From NCBI GenBank assembly GCA_963750065.1, contig CAVVPK010000008.1, positions 104,367 to 168,366 on the forward strand: a stretch of 64,000 nt of DNA. Reading direction: 5' to 3'. This DNA is from CAVSRC01 sp963750065 (GTDB lineage: Bacteria > Pseudomonadota > Alphaproteobacteria > Rhizobiales > Kaistiaceae). The notes beneath the pieces are model-generated. The model was not told the origin of the DNA and did no database searches. It saw nothing but the letters and a program-made list of their open reading frames with translations. Below, piece by piece: positions 33,465 through 41,906 of this stretch (positions are counted from its first letter, which is position 1; every line of letters begins with the position of its first letter). Position numbers and translations under genes: made by a program.

Positions 33465-34499
33465 CTATGGCAGGTTTTCTTTCAACACAACTTCCATTGG
33501 CAGGCGGGGAACGCCGGCGAGGGGATCGCGGCCGATGTGGACATTGGAGAAGATCTGTATGGCATTGTACAAGATCGCATCGGGACTCTGAGTGATGACG
33601 ACATCCATCACATCTTCCACGAGATAACGGCGCGTGTCTGGTGTCAGGCCGTGACCGATGAAAAGCACATCATGCTCGCTACCGCGTTCGCGCAGCGCCC
33701 GCGCGATTCCGTCCGACGAGCCCCCGACATTGTAGATGCCGACGAGATCGGGGTGTTCGTCGAGTAGCGTGAGCGCATGGCGATAGTTCTCGTCGCGGTC
33801 ATCGTGACCTTCGCGCAACCCGACCACAGTCAAATGCGCGAAGGTTTGCTCCATGAGGCCCAGAAAGCCCATCTCGCGCTCTTCGTGGGCCCGGTACGTT
33901 CGACTGGCAGCGATCAGTGCCACCTTGCCGCTGTCGGTCTTCGACAGCCGGCCGAGGAAATAGGCAGCGGTGCGTCCGACCGCGCGATTGTCGAGCCCGA
34001 CATAGGCCGTCCGCCCGGAATTCGGCACGTCCGAGATCAGCGTGACGACGTGCTTGCCCTTGGCGCGGAGGCTCGCGACCGCCTCACGCACCAGCGGATG
34101 GTCAATGGCCATGAAGGCGATGCCATCGACCTTGTCCCCGTAGCGCCTGAGCGCCTCGGTCAGGATTTTGGCGTTGAAGCTATCGATGAAGAAACAGCGG
34201 ATCGTCGCGTTGGGGGCGGCAGGTCCGGACGCGAATCGCTTCACGGTCTCGCCGAGAAGCTGGAGGTAGGGATTGGTGCCCGCGGGCAGCAGGAAGACCA
34301 GGCGCATGGGGCGCGGCCGGAAGGTCTTGATGATGTCGTTCTGGGGCAGGTATCCGAGATCGGCCGCGGCCTGTAGAACCCGCTTGGCGGTCCGTTCGCT
34401 AACGCCCCGGCGACGGTTGATCACCCGGTCCACGGTTGCGGGCGAGACATGGGCACGCTCGGCGATATCGGCGAGAACTGGACCGTTGGTCTTCGGCAC
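33465..34499 (-). CDS. LacI family transcriptional regulator, cluster B
   Basis: A 344-residue protein. The N-terminal HTH reads VLADIAERAHVSPATVDRVINRRRGVSERTAKRV (about residues 8-42). The periplasmic-binding-protein-like effector domain covers the rest (LVFLLPAGTNPYLQLLGETV, DVPNSGRTAYVGLDNRAVGRTAAYFLG). The GTG at 34499 has an AGAGG site 11 bases upstream and is preferred over the TTG at 34526. It is divergent from the TRAP operon, next to a promoter whose near-copy also drives the operon at 39650. It likely controls both. Confidence 0.92.
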   Translation of the reverse strand: MPKTNGPVLADIAERAHVSPATVDRVINRRRGVSERTAKRVLQAAADLGYLPQNDIIKTFRPRPMRLVFLLPAGTNPYLQLLGETVKRFASGPAAPNATIRCFFIDSFNAKILTEALRRYGDKVDGIAFMAIDHPLVREAVASLRAKGKHVVTLISDVPNSGRTAYVGLDNRAVGRTAAYFLGRLSKTDSGKVALIAASRTYRAHEEREMGFLGLMEQTFAHLTVVGLREGHDDRDENYRHALTLLDEHPDLVGIYNVGGSSDGIARALRERGSEHDVLFIGHGLTPDTRRYLVEDVMDVVITQSPDAILYNAIQIFSNVHIGRDPLAGVPRLPMEVVLKENLP

Positions 34500-34521
34500 T
34501 GGGGGGTGATCCTCTACGAAA

Positions 34522-34580
34522 AGCAATCAAAACCCATCAAACAATTCGGTTTGACCCTACACGATGTCTTCATAAACTTA
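34522..34580 (+). promoter_or_regulatory. Promoter/operator of the cluster B TRAP operon (copy 1)
   Basis: TTGACC (34551-34556) and TAAACT (34573-34578) form -35/-10 elements with a 16-bp spacer. Immediately upstream is an AATCAAAACCCATCAAACAA block ending in CGGTTTGACC. The same arrangement with few changes occurs at 39515-39573. Conservation across the upstream block suggests a shared operator for the adjacent LacI protein. Confidence 0.65.
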
Positions 34581-34649
34581 AACCGTCATCGGTGGGTAGC
34601 GGAGGAATGGTCCCGCCAATCCAATCATAGACAATCAAGGGAGGACATC

Positions 34650-35669
34650 ATGTTCGATACTCGCGTGTCGCGCCGCCAGGTGCTCGCATTCACCGGCATG
34701 GCCGCGGGCGCTGCCGCCTTCGGCCTGCCGCGGCCGGCCTTCGCCGCCGATATCACGTTGCGCTATGGACACATGAACACGCCGACCAGCGTCAATGGTC
34801 AGCAGGCGGTGTGGTTTGCCGAGGAAGTCGCCAAGAAGACGGGCGGCAAGGTTGCGATCCAGGTTTTCCCGTCGTCGCAGCTTGGCTCCATCAAGGAGCT
34901 GGCCGAAGGCGTGTCGACGGGCACCATCGCGCTTTCGCACAACACAGCCGGTGGCCTCTCGACCCTGTATGACCCGATTGCCGCGCTCGATACGCCCTAT
35001 CTCTATCGCGACGTCGACCACCTTATGAAGGTCGTTGCGCCCGATTCGCCGGTTATGAAGACCTTGAACGACGGGCTCATCAAGGCCGCCGGCGTGCGCG
35101 TCCTCTACGCCTTCTATTTCGGCGCTCGCCAACTGACCTGCAACAAGGCGGTCTACCAGCCGTCCGACCTTAGCGGCGTCAAGATCCGCGCCATTCCGTC
35201 GCCCATCTATCTCACGGCCGTCGAGGGCCTCGGCGCCGTGCCGGTGCCGGTCGACTGGGCGGAAGTGCCGACTTCGCTGGCCACCGGTGTCGTCGCCGGC
35301 CAGGAGAACCCAGTCAGCGTCATTCTCGACAACAAGCTCTACGACGTGCAATCGCACCTCATGCTGACGAGCCATATTCGTGCCGCCGAGCTGGTCCTGG
35401 TCAACGAGGACAAATGGCAGTCGTTCTCGCCCGACACCCAGAAGGCCTTCCTCGAGGCGGCTGACACGGTGCGCCAGCGCGCCACCAAGGCCGTGCTTGA
35501 CAAGGAAGCCGCCGACCTGCAGGGGCTGAAGGACAATGGCATGACCGTCATTGGCCCCGACAACGGCCTCAAGCTCGATGCCTTCAAGGCGTCCGTCGAC
35601 GCGATCGTCGCGAAGAAGTTCGGGGAGAAGTACGGCGATCTCTACAAGCAGATAGCCGCCGTCTCCTGA
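34650..35669 (+). CDS. TRAP transporter substrate-binding protein DctP, cluster B
   Basis: A 339-residue periplasmic protein with a twin-arginine signal (VSRRQVLAFTGMAAGAAAFG), implying folded export, followed by an AFA cleavage site. DctP features include the SGVKIRAIPSP Arg region and VAGQENPVSVI. GGGAGGA precedes the ATG. It lies directly downstream of the LacI-linked promoter. The presence of an acid-sugar kinase and aldolase in the regulon points to an acid sugar or related ligand; this is inference. Confidence 0.93.
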   Translation: MFDTRVSRRQVLAFTGMAAGAAAFGLPRPAFAADITLRYGHMNTPTSVNGQQAVWFAEEVAKKTGGKVAIQVFPSSQLGSIKELAEGVSTGTIALSHNTAGGLSTLYDPIAALDTPYLYRDVDHLMKVVAPDSPVMKTLNDGLIKAAGVRVLYAFYFGARQLTCNKAVYQPSDLSGVKIRAIPSPIYLTAVEGLGAVPVPVDWAEVPTSLATGVVAGQENPVSVILDNKLYDVQSHLMLTSHIRAAELVLVNEDKWQSFSPDTQKAFLEAADTVRQRATKAVLDKEAADLQGLKDNGMTVIGPDNGLKLDAFKASVDAIVAKKFGEKYGDLYKQIAAVS

Positions 35670-35708
35670 GCGCCTCAAGACGGGTTTACCGCGTAGGCAG
35701 GAGCAGCC

Positions 35709-36215
35709 ATGCCGAGTGCTTCGCACGTTCGTGCCATCTTGTCGTTCATCGCTTCGGCGATGCTCTACTTGGCACTGGCTCTGCTCCTGCTTCTCGCGGG
35801 CCTGGTCGTCCTGCAGGTCGTTTGCCGCGACATCTTCGATCTCGGACTCCCCTGGGCCGACGAGCTTTCCCGCTTTTGCGGCCTTGGGTTGGTGTTTCTC
35901 GCCATGCCGCGGCTTCTTCTCGACGACAAGCATGTGGCGATGGACCTGCTCCCAAAGATGTTGCCTCGGAAGGCTGAGGCGGTCGTCAGCGTGATAGCCG
36001 GACTCCTGTCGCTAGCCTTCTGCGGCATCATGTTCTGGGCGCTCTACAAGTTCCTTCTTCGCGCGGCGAAGTTTGCCACCCCCGCCATGGGCATTCCGAA
36101 CCTCGTCTTCTATGCGCCAGCCATCCTTGGCTTCGTCGTTTTCGCCGCTGTGGCAGTCTACTTGATCTTCGTGCCACGCAGCGGCGGCGAGTACACGGTG
36201 GAGCCCGACGCGTGA
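35709..36215 (+). CDS. TRAP transporter small permease DctQ, cluster B
   Basis: A 168-residue membrane protein with four helices. VVLQVVCRDIFDLGLPWADELSRF matches the DctQ signature. The stop overlaps the DctM GTG start by GTGA, indicating translational coupling. It follows DctP after 39 bp; unlike clusters A and D, no large hairpin is seen in that gap. Confidence 0.88.
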   Translation: MPSASHVRAILSFIASAMLYLALALLLLLAGLVVLQVVCRDIFDLGLPWADELSRFCGLGLVFLAMPRLLLDDKHVAMDLLPKMLPRKAEAVVSVIAGLLSLAFCGIMFWALYKFLLRAAKFATPAMGIPNLVFYAPAILGFVVFAAVAVYLIFVPRSGGEYTVEPDA

Positions 36216-37489
36216 CCCTTACCCTCATCGCGTTGTTCGCCGCCTTTCTGCTCGCGGGGCTGCCGATCGCGGTTTGCCTCGGACTGTCCTCGGCGCTCGT
36301 CGTTCTCGCCTTTCAGCTGCCGGTGGCGGTTCTTGCGCAGCGCATGGTCAACTCGCTCGATTCCACGCCGCTGCTTGCCGTCCCACTCTTCATCTTCGCA
36401 GCCAATCTGCTTGGCGTGACGGGCGTGACCCGCCACCTCTTCGACCTCGTTCGGCTCGTCGTCGGCAGGGTCCGCGGCGGCGTGGCGCTCGTCAGTGTGG
36501 TCGTCAGTCTGATTTTTTCGGGGATCTCGGGAGCAGCGCTCGCCGATATCGGTGCGCTCGGCATGATCCAGATTCGCATGATGCGCGAGCAGGGTTACAA
36601 GGACGGATACGCGGCCGGCATCACCATAGCGGCGGCGACCGTCGGGCCCATCTTCCCACCGAGCATTCCGATTATCATCTATGCCACGACGGCCAACGTA
36701 TCGGCGGTGAAGCTGCTGATTGCAGGCGTGCTCCCCGCCATCCTGATCGTCATCTTCCTGATGCTGCACATTACCGTCACCGCGCGGCTCTACGAACTGC
36801 CGCGCGATACCGTATCGCCGAGCCTCTCCACGATCGCTCTGAAGTTCGTCATCTCGCTGCCGGCGATCATGGCGCCCGTCCTCCTGATAGGCGGGCTGAT
36901 TAGCGGCTATTTCGGACCTACCGAAGTCGCAGGGGTGACGGTCATCTACGCGATCCTTATCGGCATCTTCGTCTATCGCGAGCTCAATTGGGAAAAGTTT
37001 ATTCGCGCCGGGCTCGATACAGTCGAGGCGACCGCCAGCGTCCTCTTCATCGTCGCCGCGGCCGCGCTCTTCGCCTGGGTGTTGACGGTCGACCGGGTGC
37101 CGGTAATGGCAAGCATGCTGCTTTCCGGCTTTTCGTCGAACCCGCTCGTGCTTCTCTTCACCCTGAATGTGCTTCTACTCATCGTCGGCATGTTCCTGGA
37201 ATCGATTGCGGCGATCCTGATCATCGCACCGCTGGTCGCGCCGGCGTTGATCGCGGCGGGCGTCGATCCGCTCCAACTCGGCATCGTCTTCGTGCTCAAC
37301 CTGATGATCGGGCTGCTCACGCCGCCCATCGGCATGAGCCTCTACATGGTCAGCATCATCGCGAAGATGCCGCTGCAGACGGTCATTCGCGGCGTCCTTC
37401 CCTTCCTCCTGCCTCTCCTGCTGTCGCTCCTTGCCGTCACCGTCTTTCCCGTAATTTCCACATGGCTTCCCAGCGCCCTATTCAAGTGA
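36212..37489 (+). CDS. TRAP transporter large permease DctM, cluster B
   Basis: A 425-residue, about 12-helix protein starting at GTG (36212). LLAVPLFIFAANLL, LIFSGISGAALADIGALG, IGPIFPPS-like VGPIFPPSIPIII and GLLTPPIGMSLYMV are the expected DctM blocks. It moves the DctP ligand by Na+ symport with the DctQ at 35709. A VOC protein follows after 6 bp. Confidence 0.95.
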   Translation: MTLTLIALFAAFLLAGLPIAVCLGLSSALVVLAFQLPVAVLAQRMVNSLDSTPLLAVPLFIFAANLLGVTGVTRHLFDLVRLVVGRVRGGVALVSVVVSLIFSGISGAALADIGALGMIQIRMMREQGYKDGYAAGITIAAATVGPIFPPSIPIIIYATTANVSAVKLLIAGVLPAILIVIFLMLHITVTARLYELPRDTVSPSLSTIALKFVISLPAIMAPVLLIGGLISGYFGPTEVAGVTVIYAILIGIFVYRELNWEKFIRAGLDTVEATASVLFIVAAAALFAWVLTVDRVPVMASMLLSGFSSNPLVLLFTLNVLLLIVGMFLESIAAILIIAPLVAPALIAAGVDPLQLGIVFVLNLMIGLLTPPIGMSLYMVSIIAKMPLQTVIRGVLPFLLPLLLSLLAVTVFPVISTWLPSALFK

Positions 37490-37495
37490 GGTGAA

Positions 37496-38035
37496 ATGAG
37501 CAGATTGCTCGGCGAAATACGCCAACTCGGTTACGTGGTACCGGACATCGAAAAGGCCATGGAATACTGGGCCGACACCATGGGAGTTGGCCCATGGTTC
37601 CATAATCCGCGCGTGCCGATCGAGGACTATCGCTACGAGGGCAGGCCCTATGCGGTCCATAACTCCGTGGCACTCGCCAATTCCGGCTTCATCCAGGTGG
37701 AACTGATCCAGACGCGCAGCGATACGCCGTCGATGTATCGCGATTTCATGCAGGCCGGCCACATCGGACTCCAGCATGTCGCCTACTGGACGAAGCATTT
37801 CGACGCCGACCTTGCCGTCATGGAAGCGCAGGGCTTCCGCGTGAAGATGAGTGGCACCGTCGGTGCGGACGGCCGCTTCGTCTATTTCGACAAGGAGATG
37901 CATCCGGGCACCGTCATCGAGCTTTCCGAGGTCGTCGGGCCCAAAGGGCGCATGTTCGACATGATCCGTGAGGCTTCGGAAGGCTGGGACGGTAGCGATC
38001 CGATCCGTCCGTTCCCGGCGCTCGCCGTCGCTTGA
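37496..38035 (+). CDS. VOC family (glyoxalase/bleomycin-resistance fold) protein
   Basis: A 179-residue protein. LGYVVPDIEKAMEYWADTMGVGPW is the classic VOC N-terminal module, and a second module carries IGLQHVAYWTKHFDADL. Candidate metal ligands are the His in LQHVAYW and the Glu in TVIELSEV. VOC enzymes are lyases, isomerases, epimerases or dioxygenases. Its place directly after the transporter suggests an early step on the imported compound, perhaps an isomerisation. The exact reaction cannot be assigned. Confidence 0.8.
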   Translation: MSRLLGEIRQLGYVVPDIEKAMEYWADTMGVGPWFHNPRVPIEDYRYEGRPYAVHNSVALANSGFIQVELIQTRSDTPSMYRDFMQAGHIGLQHVAYWTKHFDADLAVMEAQGFRVKMSGTVGADGRFVYFDKEMHPGTVIELSEVVGPKGRMFDMIREASEGWDGSDPIRPFPALAVA

Positions 38036-38137
38036 AGGTGCGGTGATGAAACGCGGATACGCTGTTGAAGCCCCGCTTGCCCGGAAGCACCGCGGCGAAG
38101 GCCGGCGGGTGCCTGGCGGTGCTCTTGCTTTTGTTGG

Positions 38138-39445
38138 ATGCCGATGAAACGGGTGAAGATCCTCTTCGTGGGCGACGATTTCACCGGCGCGAGCGACACG
38201 CTGGCGACGCTGTCGCGGGCCGGGCTCAAGGCGCTCCTCTATCCGCGGGTTCCCGACACTGTGGACGATAGAGATGCGGCAGCGCTCGACGCCGTCGGCA
38301 TCGCCACCGGGTTGCGCGGCCTTGGCCCGGAGGCGGGACGCCGCGTCATGCAAGGGCTCGCCGCGCAGCTCGCCGCGATCGAAGCCGACTTCGTCCATTT
38401 CAAGACCTGCTCGACCTTCGACAGTGCCCCCGACACCGGCAACATATGCGCCGCCGTCGACGTGCTTGCCGGCGTCCGCAAGATCGACTGGGTCGCCATC
38501 ATCGGGGGCCAGCCCTCGCTCGACCGCTATTGCCTGTTCGGATCGCTCTATGCCGCTTCCGCCGACGGCGCGGTCCACCGCATCGACCGCCATCCCGTCA
38601 TGAAGGCCCACCCGACCACGCCGATGGGGGAGGCCGATTTGCGGCTCCATCTTGGCAAGCAGGGATGGACTGACATCGGCCTTGTCGATTTCCGCAGATA
38701 TGATGAGAACGCGGAGACGCTCGCCGACGAGATCCTGACGCGCATTGCCGAGGGCGAGACACGCACGCTGTTCGATGTGTCGCGGCAGGTGGATCTCGCG
38801 CTCATCGGCGCCGTGCTCAACATCATCGCGCGCAAAAAGAAGGTTCTGTGTGTCGGCGCCAGCAGCGTTGCCGAAGCGCTCACCTCCCGGGCACAGCCGG
38901 CACCGGTTGTCCGGCCGGCCGAAGACATGGCCTTTGACGGTCCTGTCTTCGTGCTGGTCGGCAGCCGCTCTCCGGTGACGGCTGATCAGATCGGCCGCGC
39001 GCAGGAATATGACGTCGTTACCATCGACCCGGCGGACCTGGCCGGCAGTCGGGCGGCGGTCGATGGCATCGCCGATCGCAGCGCGGCCGTTCTTGCCGAG
39101 GGCCGGAACCTCCTCCTCGCCGTCTCCGGGGCACCGTCTCCGTTGCGCGGACGGGAACTTGCTGAAGCGCTGGCCCGGCTGTCCGCCGACATCCTTTCGC
39201 ATGTTCGTCCGGGGTGCGTCATCATTGCCGGTGGCGATACGTCGAGCGCCATTATCTCGGCGTTGGGGATCGAGAGCATGTCGTTCGTCGCCGACATAGA
39301 CCGCGGCGTTCCGCTGGTGGAACTCAACGGGGCGAATCGGTTCAACGGCCTGCCGATGGCCCTGAAAGGCGGCCAGATGGGCCGCCCGACCCTGTTCGAT
39401 GATCTCGCGCGCCTATCGACCCGGCGGCCCGATGCGGCCGGATGA
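38138..39445 (+). CDS. Four-carbon acid sugar kinase family protein (DUF1537)
   Basis: A 435-residue ATP-dependent kinase. The N-terminus ILFVGDDFTGASDTLATL has the DDFTGA motif of the family (about residues 9-14). The C-terminal nucleotide-binding part has IIAGGDTSSAIISALGI near residue 365, and LVGSRSPVTADQI. Characterised members (OtnK, DtnK, OiaK) phosphorylate 3-oxo-tetronates, D-threonate or 3-oxo-isoapionate. Paired with the class II aldolase at 39650, it fits an acid-sugar pathway. The start could also be the ATG at 38144. Confidence 0.88.
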   Translation: MPMKRVKILFVGDDFTGASDTLATLSRAGLKALLYPRVPDTVDDRDAAALDAVGIATGLRGLGPEAGRRVMQGLAAQLAAIEADFVHFKTCSTFDSAPDTGNICAAVDVLAGVRKIDWVAIIGGQPSLDRYCLFGSLYAASADGAVHRIDRHPVMKAHPTTPMGEADLRLHLGKQGWTDIGLVDFRRYDENAETLADEILTRIAEGETRTLFDVSRQVDLALIGAVLNIIARKKKVLCVGASSVAEALTSRAQPAPVVRPAEDMAFDGPVFVLVGSRSPVTADQIGRAQEYDVVTIDPADLAGSRAAVDGIADRSAAVLAEGRNLLLAVSGAPSPLRGRELAEALARLSADILSHVRPGCVIIAGGDTSSAIISALGIESMSFVADIDRGVPLVELNGANRFNGLPMALKGGQMGRPTLFDDLARLSTRRPDAAG

Positions 39446-39514
39446 ACCGGCGCGCCTGACTGTCGCCGACGAGCGCGGCAGGACCGTCTTCGGCAGGGAG
39501 TGATCGCCGCACGA

Positions 39515-39573
39515 AGCAATCAAAAACCATCAGACAAATTGGTTTGACCGCGCACGGCACCTTCATAGACTTG
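39515..39573 (+). promoter_or_regulatory. Promoter/operator upstream of the aldolase-RLP operon (copy 2)
   Basis: TTGACC (39544-39549) and TAGACT (39566-39571) are spaced by 16 bp. The upstream block AATCAAAAACCATCAGACAA, ending TTGGTTTGACC, is a near-repeat of 34522-34556. In this copy AAACCA and TGGTTT arms form an interrupted palindrome, which suggests operator symmetry. The copy allows a second transcript under the same LacI protein. The intergenic region 39446-39649 has no gene. Confidence 0.65.
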
Positions 39574-39649
39574 CGACATAGCAGGCGGGCCAAGGAGGAA
39601 CCATCCCGCTCATGCAATCATAGACCATCACGAGGCGAGCACCCAGGGC

Positions 39650-40369
39650 ATGGCAGAATCCGTCACTCCGTTTGACGATACGCCCGAACTCCGCAAGGAA
39701 CTGATCGACACGTGCTTCTTCATGCGCGACCGGCTGGGCTGGTTCGTCAGCACCTGGGGGAACGTGTCGGTGCGGGTGGCGGACGGGCTCCTGCTGACGC
39801 CGACACGGGTGGAACTGGACGTGATGGGACCGGACGACCTGGTCGTGGTCGACTGGCAAGGGAAGAAGGTCCGGGGAGAGCGCGTTCCGACCTCGGAGCT
39901 GGAGATGCACCGGCAGCTGATGCTGGAGCGGCCGGACATCGGCGCGCTGATCCACACGCATCAGACTTACGCGTCGCTGTTCGCCTGCCTCAGGCAGCCT
40001 ATCCCGGTGATCACCGACGACATGGCCGAGGTCGTCGGCGGCCAGGTCAATTGCTCCGACTATGTCCAAGCCGGACGGCATCCCGAACTGGCGGCGGCGG
40101 TGCGCAGCGCCATCGGGCCGGACGCGATGGCGGTGATGATCGCCAACCACGGCGTGATCTGCGGCGGACGCAATCTGGCCGAGGCGGTCGTGTGCTGCCA
40201 GTTCGTGGAGAAGGCGGCGACGATCTACGCGCACGCGGCGGCGCTGGGCGGCATCGCGCCGATTCCCGAGGAAAAATGGCGCGCGGAGCGGCACCGCTAT
40301 TTGACGAGCTACGGCAAAGCCGAGGACCTGGTGGAGATCTACAACACGTCGGCAGGCCGAGAAGCGTGA
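39650..40369 (+). CDS. Class II aldolase/adducin family protein
   Basis: A 239-residue zinc aldolase-type protein. The metal ligands are in HTHQTYASL (His-x-His) and NHGVICGG (His), with PTSELEMHRQL providing the catalytic Glu region. FVSTWGNVSVRVADGLLLTPT is the phosphate-binding N-terminal block. Relatives are fuculose/ribulose-phosphate aldolases and OtnC, a 3-oxo-tetronate-4-phosphate decarboxylase that works with DUF1537 kinases. It begins the second half of the LacI regulon. Confidence 0.9.
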   Translation: MAESVTPFDDTPELRKELIDTCFFMRDRLGWFVSTWGNVSVRVADGLLLTPTRVELDVMGPDDLVVVDWQGKKVRGERVPTSELEMHRQLMLERPDIGALIHTHQTYASLFACLRQPIPVITDDMAEVVGGQVNCSDYVQAGRHPELAAAVRSAIGPDAMAVMIANHGVICGGRNLAEAVVCCQFVEKAATIYAHAAALGGIAPIPEEKWRAERHRYLTSYGKAEDLVEIYNTSAGREA

Positions 40370-40418
40370 CGACCAACGCAAGACGACTTCCGACCATTGC
40401 ACGGGAAGGTTTTTGAAC

Positions 40419-41309
40419 ATGCCTGAAGCCGATGCCAAAAAAGGCAAGAACTTCCACACGGACGTCCCGCAGAAGAGCGAAGGGTTCTTCGTCAAAGGGG
40501 CCCAGCATCTGGACTGGGGGATGAAGCACCGGATGTCGCGGATCTTCCGTCCGCAAGACGGACGCGCGCTGATGCTGGCGATCGATCACGGCTACTTCCA
40601 GGGCCCGACGACGGGCCTGGAGCGCGTGGACCTGAACATCGTGCCGCTGCTGGACTACACCGACGCACTGATGCTGACGCGCGGGATCCTGCGCTCGGTG
40701 ATTCCGCCGAGCTACCAGCGCGGCATCGTGATGCGGTCGAGCGGCGGCCCGAGCATCCTCAAGGAGCTGTCGAACGAAGAGCTGGCCGTCGACATCGAAG
40801 ACGCGGTCCGCATGAACGTCGCGGCGGTGACCCTGCAGGTGTTCATCGGCGGCGAATACGAGACGCGCTCGGTGCACAACATGACGCGTCTGGTCGACGC
40901 CGGGCTGCGCGCCGGCATCCCGACCTTGGCAGTGACGGCCGTCGGACGCGAGATGACGCGCGATGCGCAGTATCTGCGGCTGGCCTGCCGCATCTGCGCC
41001 GAGCTCGGGGCGCAGATGGTGAAGACCTACTATTGCGACGAAGACTTCGAGACGGTGACGTCGTCGTGCCCGGTGCCGATCATCATGGCCGGCGGCAAGA
41101 AGCTGAGCGAGCTGGACGCGCTGACGATGGCGTGGAACGCGATCCAGGGCGGCGCGGCCGGTGTCGACATGGGGCGCAACATCTTCCAGTCGGACGCGCC
41201 GAAGGCGATGATCCAGGCGGTCGGCAAGGTGGTGCACGAGGGCTACAAGCCGAAAGAGGCCCTGCAGTTCTTCGAAGAGTCGAAGCAGCAGGAATTGGTG
41301 CCGGCCTGA
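40419..41309 (+). CDS. LsrF-like thiolase/class I aldolase
   Basis: A 296-residue protein that resembles E. coli LsrF, as I remember it, throughout: GAQHLDWGMKHRMSRIF, MLAIDHGYFQGPTTGLERVD, TRGILRSVIPP, KTYYCDEDFE (Schiff-base Lys), IIMAGGKKLSELDAL and GVDMGRNIFQS. LsrF transfers an acetyl group from 3-hydroxy-5-phosphonooxypentane-2,4-dione to CoA, giving acetyl-CoA and dihydroxyacetone phosphate. There is no Lsr transporter, lsrK or lsrR here, so it probably acts on a related phosphorylated diketone. The ATG at 40419 has GGAAGG 9 bases upstream. Confidence 0.88.
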   Translation: MPEADAKKGKNFHTDVPQKSEGFFVKGAQHLDWGMKHRMSRIFRPQDGRALMLAIDHGYFQGPTTGLERVDLNIVPLLDYTDALMLTRGILRSVIPPSYQRGIVMRSSGGPSILKELSNEELAVDIEDAVRMNVAAVTLQVFIGGEYETRSVHNMTRLVDAGLRAGIPTLAVTAVGREMTRDAQYLRLACRICAELGAQMVKTYYCDEDFETVTSSCPVPIIMAGGKKLSELDALTMAWNAIQGGAAGVDMGRNIFQSDAPKAMIQAVGKVVHEGYKPKEALQFFEESKQQELVPA

Positions 41310-41621
41310 GGAGGTCTGGCCGATAAGGTGGAGGTTGAATGGCGTCTCCCGCGCTGATTTCGCAGCCGGTCGGGTAACGGCGATCGCCCGGCCGGCCGGT
41401 GACGGGCAGGACATCTGTGGCGACCACCGCGAGATTCGGCCAGTTGCCAATGCCGGTAGAGCCCCTGTCGGCACCCGGAGAAGCTCGCAAGGCCGGTCGC
41501 GGAGCGACCTCAACCCTTTCCGCCGCGTTGGCGACCGTGGGCCCCGCATCCTCGCAGTGTCCACGGCGCCGGATTGCGAGACCCCCGGATAGGAACCAGA
41601 AGAACGAAGAGGGAGCGCATC
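41310..41621. other. 312-bp gap in the cluster B operon
   Basis: No intact gene is seen. Several short overlapping frames lack family motifs. The stretch may be a decayed gene, since the flanking genes are otherwise tightly packed. There is no obvious promoter or terminator, so transcription may continue from 39515. Confidence 0.4.
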
Positions 41622-41906
41622 ATGCCGCTATTTGTCGAGTACACGAAGGACGGACCCGATGGCGCCCAGCGCCGCGACGCGAACCGGGACGTTCATGTGG
41701 CCTATGTCCAGGCGGCCAACGACGCAGGAAAAATCGTGTTTTCGGGGCCGCTCAAGGACGCGGCGGGAACGTCGATCGGCGTGGTGATTATCTTTGAGGC
41801 GGCGGATCTTTCCGGCGCGCGGCAGTGGGTCGATAGAGATCCCTACGTCGCCGGAGGCGTCTACGCTTCGGTCGAGGTTCATCCGGTAAAGAAGGTCTTT
41901 CCATAA
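41622..41906 (+). CDS. YciI-like small dimeric alpha/beta-barrel protein
   Basis: A 94-residue protein with the YciI pattern: an N-terminal strand MPLFVEYTKDGPDGAQ, HVAYVQAANDAGKIVFSGPLKD in the middle, and DRDPYVAGGVYASVEVHPV near the C-terminus. Members are small ferredoxin-like dimers, some with isomerase or muconolactone-isomerase-like activity. In Lsr operons LsrF works after a small protein of similar fold (LsrG), so this gene next to an LsrF homologue could be an isomerase. That parallel is inference. Its stop overlaps the next start. Confidence 0.7.
   Translation: MPLFVEYTKDGPDGAQRRDANRDVHVAYVQAANDAGKIVFSGPLKDAAGTSIGVVIIFEAADLSGARQWVDRDPYVAGGVYASVEVHPVKKVFP

Noticed and set aside
38036..38137. 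Short ORF (ATG near 38046) between the VOC and kinase genes
   Set aside because: It is about 30 codons long, lacks a good ribosome site and has no recognisable features.
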